DNA of 29,679 nucleotides from positions 1-29,679 of the forward strand of contig JBDTCS010000290.1 in the NCBI GenBank assembly GCA_039923455.1, in the 5' to 3' direction. The translations under genes and the position numbers were made by a program. This stretch comes from JBDTCS01 sp039923455. Its GTDB lineage: Bacteria; Bacteroidota; Ignavibacteria; Palsa-1295. Positions 26,151-29,679 of this stretch are shown in pieces; the stretch's first letter is position 1; every line of letters starts with the position of its first letter. Under the pieces are notes generated by a model, which had not been told where the DNA came from, did not search any database, and saw only the letters and a list, made by a program, of their open reading frames with translations.

Positions 26151-27797
26151 GTGCATCAAAAAACTCATATCTGGTCATTCTTTCTCACATTGATCACGCT
26201 TGTGATCATGCCCGCATTGAGCTTCGCGCAGTTTCCGTTGGTTCGGATCAGCGACCCTCTATCGACTGACCCCGAGGAAGTGACGATTGCGATCGATCCG
26301 CTAAACCCTTCATCACTTGCGGCGGCAGCGAATATTCAGTATTACTATTCGTCCTCGGATGCAGGGCATACTTGGGCGCAAGGGATTCTCAATTCAACGC
26401 TTGGTGTGTTCGGTGACCCATCGATGACTTTCGATGCCGAAGGGCGCCTCTATTTTGCACACTTAGGTGGTTTTGCCAGAACCCCTTCTTGGCTTGATCA
26501 GATGGTCGTGCAGCGTTCTGATAACGGGGGACTCACTTGGAACAATGGTGGAGGTACTGCCATCGACTCACCGCGAATGCAAGACAAGGAGTGGATTGTT
26601 GCCGATCAAACTACCTCGCCATATCGCAACACACTTTACATGGGTTGGACGCAATTCGATAACTACGGCAGCTATGCGCCGATGGATAGCTCACGAATCA
26701 TGTTTGCAAGCTCGACAGACCAGGGCGCAACCTGGTCGAAACCACTTCGGCTTGATTCCCATGCAGGCGATTGCGTGGATAGCGATGCAACGGTAGAAGG
26801 TGCGCAACCTGCGATCGGCCCGAACGGGGAGATATACATTAGTTGGGCAGCACACAATGCGATTCACTTTACTCGTTCACTTGACGGGGGCAAATCGTTT
26901 GACACGGAACGCACCATTGCGAGTATGCCCGGAGGCTGGGCGTTTGAAGTCCCGGGGATTTATCGTTGCAATGGATTGCCGACAACACTTTGTGACGTCA
27001 GTCACTCTCATAATCGTGGAAGTGTCTATATTATATGGGCCGATCAGCGAGCAGGAGTAAACAACACCGATATTTTTCTGATCAAGTCAACCGATGGGGG
27101 GATGAATTGGTCGAATGCTAAACTCCTCAACACGGACACGGTTCGATCTGGCGGAGCTTCCAGCGTTGCGCAACAATTTTTTCCATCGATGACGATCGAT
27201 CAAACGACGGGAAGACTCTACGGCGTTTTCTACGATAGACGAGAGCACATTGGCGACACCACGGATGTCTATCTTGCTCGCTCGATCGATGGTGGGAAGA
27301 GCTTCGAAAATTTTAAGGTGAGCTCTGAAGTATTCATTCCGCAGAAGCGTATCTTCTTCGGTGACTACATTCACATCGCAGCGCAAAACGGAAGAGTCTA
27401 CCCGATCTGGATGCGATCAGACACGACTGCGCTGAGCATCTGGACGGCGCTTGTGACCGATACATTGCAAAGTTTGGTGACCCCCACGCAATCACTTGTG
27501 ACGGATCTCATTGTGGCTTCAAGTCCAACGACCGCAGGCTCAGCCTCATTGGTACTGTCGCTCGGTGAATCGAGCAACATCGACTTGAGCATTTACGATG
27601 TGTCCGGCCGCGAGGTGCAAGAAGTGGTCCGAGGCACATTCGCATCCGGTGAATATCACTTTGGTTGGAACGGTAAGAACGGAGCCGGTTCTGCAATGCC
27701 GAGTGGTATGTATTTCTGCCGGCTCCACGCTCGCGCTGAATCAAATATCGCGACAGCTCCAATAACCTTAGTGCGAAAGGTACTCCTACTCCGATAG
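26151..27797 (+). CDS. Secreted Asp-box (BNR) beta-propeller protein with T9SS/FlgD-like C-terminal domain
   Basis: 548 aa from a GTG start. The signal peptide has an FFLTLITLVIMPALS core, with cleavage after SFAQ. At least six Asp-box motifs mark a sialidase-like propeller: SSDAGHTWAQG, RSDNGGLTWNN, SSTDQGATWSK, RSLDGGKSFDT, KSTDGGMNWSN and RSIDGGKSFEN. The last ~85 residues are a FlgD-like Ig-type sorting domain (LSIYDVSGREVQEV, FGWNGKNGAGS, SGMYFCRLHA, KVLLLR), used for T9SS export. I see no catalytic sialidase triad, so enzyme activity is not supported; Asp-box propellers also serve as binding scaffolds. It converges with the PPK2 gene with 26 bp between. Confidence 0.88.
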   Translation: MHQKTHIWSFFLTLITLVIMPALSFAQFPLVRISDPLSTDPEEVTIAIDPLNPSSLAAAANIQYYYSSSDAGHTWAQGILNSTLGVFGDPSMTFDAEGRLYFAHLGGFARTPSWLDQMVVQRSDNGGLTWNNGGGTAIDSPRMQDKEWIVADQTTSPYRNTLYMGWTQFDNYGSYAPMDSSRIMFASSTDQGATWSKPLRLDSHAGDCVDSDATVEGAQPAIGPNGEIYISWAAHNAIHFTRSLDGGKSFDTERTIASMPGGWAFEVPGIYRCNGLPTTLCDVSHSHNRGSVYIIWADQRAGVNNTDIFLIKSTDGGMNWSNAKLLNTDTVRSGGASSVAQQFFPSMTIDQTTGRLYGVFYDRREHIGDTTDVYLARSIDGGKSFENFKVSSEVFIPQKRIFFGDYIHIAAQNGRVYPIWMRSDTTALSIWTALVTDTLQSLVTPTQSLVTDLIVASSPTTAGSASLVLSLGESSNIDLSIYDVSGREVQEVVRGTFASGEYHFGWNGKNGAGSAMPSGMYFCRLHARAESNIATAPITLVRKVLLLR

Positions 27798-27823
27798 CTT
27801 CATACGTAGAGTTCTCGCGAATA

Positions 27824-28687
27824 CTAATCCTTTTCAAGGATGCGCTTTGCCGTTCGGAGATTTCGTATTCCTTGTTTATCCAATGTCGGGAAAGTCAGCT
27901 TTAGCGATTCCAGCTTTTGAATGATGGTATCGGAGACTGAAATTCTGGTGAACCACTTGTGATCGGCTGGTATGACATGCCACGGAGCCCACTCTGTACT
28001 GGTATTTCTGAGCATTTCTTCATAGGCCGTCATGTAAGCTTTCCAGTGTGCCCGCTCTGTGATATCTGCGACTGACATCTTATAGTTTTTTTCCGGCGTC
28101 TCGATGCGTTCGAGCAGTCTACCCTTTTGCTCTGCTCTAGAGAGATGAAGGAAAAACTTAAGCACAATGATACCATTGCGTACGAGATATCGCTCGATGT
28201 TGTTGATATCCTCGTACCGCTCGTTCCATAAATGTGCACCCTTAGCGATGGTCGGGATACGCTCCGCTTCGAGAATTTCCGGATGCACCTTGGTGACGAT
28301 AACTTCTTCGTAATAGCTGCGATTGAAGATTCCCATTTTCCCACGCTCCGGAAGAACTCGAAGCGAGCGCCACATGAAATCGTGATCTAGTTCATAGGTA
28401 GTGGGCGCTTTAAAACTAAATACGTCGACTCCTTGCGGGTTGACACCGGACATGACGTGCTCGATCACTCCATCTTTGCCCGCAGTATCCATCGCCTGCA
28501 AAATGATAAGAACTCCGTACGTATTTTGTGCATAGAGTCGCTCCTGTAAATTGGAAAGCCGATCAATATTTTTTGACAATTGTGTTTCGGCGTGAGCTTT
28601 GTTCTTGTAGCCATCCGTGAATGCGGGGCTGTGATCCTTGAGGCGAAACTTGCCATTCGTCGGGACGAGGAATTTGCTGGAGTTCAT
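27824..28687 (-). CDS. Polyphosphate kinase 2 family phosphotransferase
   Basis: 287 aa. PPK2 enzymes move phosphate from polyphosphate to nucleotides (or the reverse). Seen in sequence: Walker A LQAMDTAGKDG near residue 64, NPQGVDVFSFKAPT, Walker B-like GIFNRSYYEEV near 120, and the lid-helix region with KFFLHLSRAEQKGRL. The AMDTAGKDG form is typical of the subgroup of polyphosphate:nucleotide phosphotransferases rather than the classic GRDAAGKGG class I enzymes, so AMP and ADP are likely acceptors; that is inference. ATG 28687 starts a full-length protein. It is divergent from the VIT-type gene across 154 bp. Confidence 0.93.
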   Translation of the reverse strand: MNSSKFLVPTNGKFRLKDHSPAFTDGYKNKAHAETQLSKNIDRLSNLQERLYAQNTYGVLIILQAMDTAGKDGVIEHVMSGVNPQGVDVFSFKAPTTYELDHDFMWRSLRVLPERGKMGIFNRSYYEEVIVTKVHPEILEAERIPTIAKGAHLWNERYEDINNIERYLVRNGIIVLKFFLHLSRAEQKGRLLERIETPEKNYKMSVADITERAHWKAYMTAYEEMLRNTSTEWAPWHVIPADHKWFTRISVSDTIIQKLESLKLTFPTLDKQGIRNLRTAKRILEKD

Positions 28688-28841
28688 CGGCTAATGGTTG
28701 GAATGATTGAGAATCTGCAATAATATTTGTGAATATATCCTATCGGAGCGCGAAAACGCAGTGCAAGGTTCCAATGGGTCTCTTTTGACCCGAAAGATTG
28801 TTTTGCGTCAATGCGTGCGTAAATTCGTACGAGAGTCTTGA

Positions 28842-29558
28842 ATGCACATTGTTAAACGACCTATGCCGCTCGCTGATCATTCAGAAAAACACTTTACCGC
28901 GTCGGAGACAGTACGAGATATCGTGATCGGTATGTCGGACGGATTGACGGTGCCGTTCGCGCTAGCGGCCGGATTGTCCGGGGCGATTTCCGCATCGAAC
29001 ATCGTCGTCACTGCCGGCCTAGCCGAAATTGCAGCGGGCTCGATCGCGATGGGACTCGGTGGATATTTGGCTGCTAAGAGCGATGCCGAACATTATGTTA
29101 GCGAGCGCAAGCGCGAACAGCATGAGGTCAAGATCAAAGCGGAGATCGAGGCACAAGAAGTGCGCGACGTCTTCAAAGAGTACGGAATTTCTGAGGATGA
29201 GAGTCATGCCGTCGTGGAAGGTTTGCGTCGAGATCCGGAAGCATGGGTAGATTTTATGATGCGCTTTGAGCTTGGCTTAGAAAAACCAGATCCGAAGCGA
29301 GCACTTGTGAGCGCGCTCACGATTGCCGGAGCCTATATTGCCGGGGGATTCATACCGCTCAGTCCGTATATGATAGTCTCGAGTGTCCCGCTCGGTTTGC
29401 GTTGGTCGGTCATCGTCACGCTTGCCGCACTTGCTGTGTTCGGATATGTAAAAGGCTCGTTCACAGGGTCGCATCCCTTGCGCGCAGCGTTACAGACGGT
29501 CCTGATTGGCGGCATCGCAGCAGCAGCAGCGTTCGGAATTGCACGAGCGATCAGCTAA
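28842..29558 (+). CDS. VIT1/CCC1-family Fe/Mn transporter
   Basis: 238 aa. The family moves Fe(II) or Mn(II) across membranes. Typical family features are visible: TVRDIVIGMSDGLTVPFALAAGLSGA in the first membrane segment, AGSIAMGLGGYLAAKSDAEHY in the second, then a charged cytoplasmic metal-binding segment (~85-155, with many Glu), and three C-terminal hydrophobic segments for a total of five. I took ATG 28842; another in-frame ATG at 28863 would remove seven residues. There is no Shine-Dalgarno. A short hairpin GGGTC/GACCC lies upstream, but I see no clear metal operator. Confidence 0.92.
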   Translation: MHIVKRPMPLADHSEKHFTASETVRDIVIGMSDGLTVPFALAAGLSGAISASNIVVTAGLAEIAAGSIAMGLGGYLAAKSDAEHYVSERKREQHEVKIKAEIEAQEVRDVFKEYGISEDESHAVVEGLRRDPEAWVDFMMRFELGLEKPDPKRALVSALTIAGAYIAGGFIPLSPYMIVSSVPLGLRWSVIVTLAALAVFGYVKGSFTGSHPLRAALQTVLIGGIAAAAAFGIARAIS

Positions 29559-29606
29559 GCGAAATGTTCGGAGTGTTTTTGAAAGAAGTGCACACTACTG
29601 GATCAA

Positions 29607-29679
29607 ATGAAATTCGAAAGTAAAGCAGCAAAAAAAATTCGCAAGCACAATGATACCGTCCCAGGGAATTCCGGACGTG
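29607..29679 (+). CDS. Possible start of another gene, cut by window end
   Basis: An ATG at 29607 opens a frame of 24 codons with no stop before the window ends. It starts 48 bp after the VIT-type gene. The predicted N-terminus is Lys-rich (MKFESKAAKKIRKHN). It is too short to identify and may be chance. Confidence 0.35.
   Translation, partial: MKFESKAAKKIRKHNDTVPGNSGR

Noticed and set aside
26151..27797. Active sialidase
   Set aside because: Asp-box repeats are present, but the arginine triad and catalytic Tyr/Glu are not evident, so I annotate only the propeller fold.
28811..28829. Operator-like CGTGCGTAAATTCGTACG upstream of the VIT-type gene
   Set aside because: The two halves match imperfectly as an inverted repeat, and it does not fit a known metal regulator site well enough to call.

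Overview
This window looks like a chromosomal segment from a bacterium of the Bacteroidota/Chlorobi group. A Kapabacteria- or Ignavibacteria-like lineage fits best, but this is inference from gene content and not a database match. Three secreted proteins end in type IX secretion (T9SS)-style C-terminal sorting domains. There is a TANFOR-like surface protein, an OmpA protein with thrombospondin type 3 repeats, and a TPR-LuxR regulator of the kind common in Bacteroidota. Almost no start codon has a Shine-Dalgarno sequence in front of it, and one promoter-like site fits the Bacteroidota pattern TTG-N20-TAnnTTTG. Base composition looks even across the window, and I see no tRNA, rRNA, transposase, integrase or CRISPR array.

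Layout. 1-1773: 3' part of an ABC-F ATPase gene. 1924-2436: lipoprotein-like MsrB. 2437-2894: long leader or intergenic stretch with a possible structured RNA and a strong terminator. 2895-8078: two T9SS-type secreted proteins on either side of a TPR-LuxR regulator. 8079-8480: intergenic stretch with a terminator, a GC-rich fold, a perfect hairpin and a 21-bp tandem repeat. 8481-14331: a transporter-like/HEAT/cyclic-nucleotide-binding fusion (-), a small HD-domain protein (+) and an adenylate cyclase (-). 14358-16191: a small PstS-like periplasmic protein and an outer-membrane barrel protein that probably form an operon with the cyclase. 16566-25458: a surface-protein cluster of a 1676-aa TANFOR-like protein, a translationally coupled fibronectin-III protein, and an OmpA/TSP3 protein. 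25526-29679: OsmC, an Asp-box (BNR) T9SS protein, PPK2 kinase, a VIT1/CCC1-type metal transporter, and perhaps the start of another gene.

Two groups look like functional units. The first is a candidate cyclic-AMP circuit: the cyclase keeps the adenine-selecting Lys and Asp, and a possible cAMP receptor domain sits on the C-terminus of a membrane transporter-like protein next door. A small HD phosphohydrolase-like gene lies between them, and an outer-membrane barrel and periplasmic binding protein lie upstream in the cyclase operon. The second is the TANFOR/FN3/OmpA cluster, which looks like a cell-surface assembly anchored to peptidoglycan. I also see a short dispersed sequence element at about 6807 and 8387, the second copy ending in a 21-bp tandem array that abuts the stop codon of the transporter-like gene.
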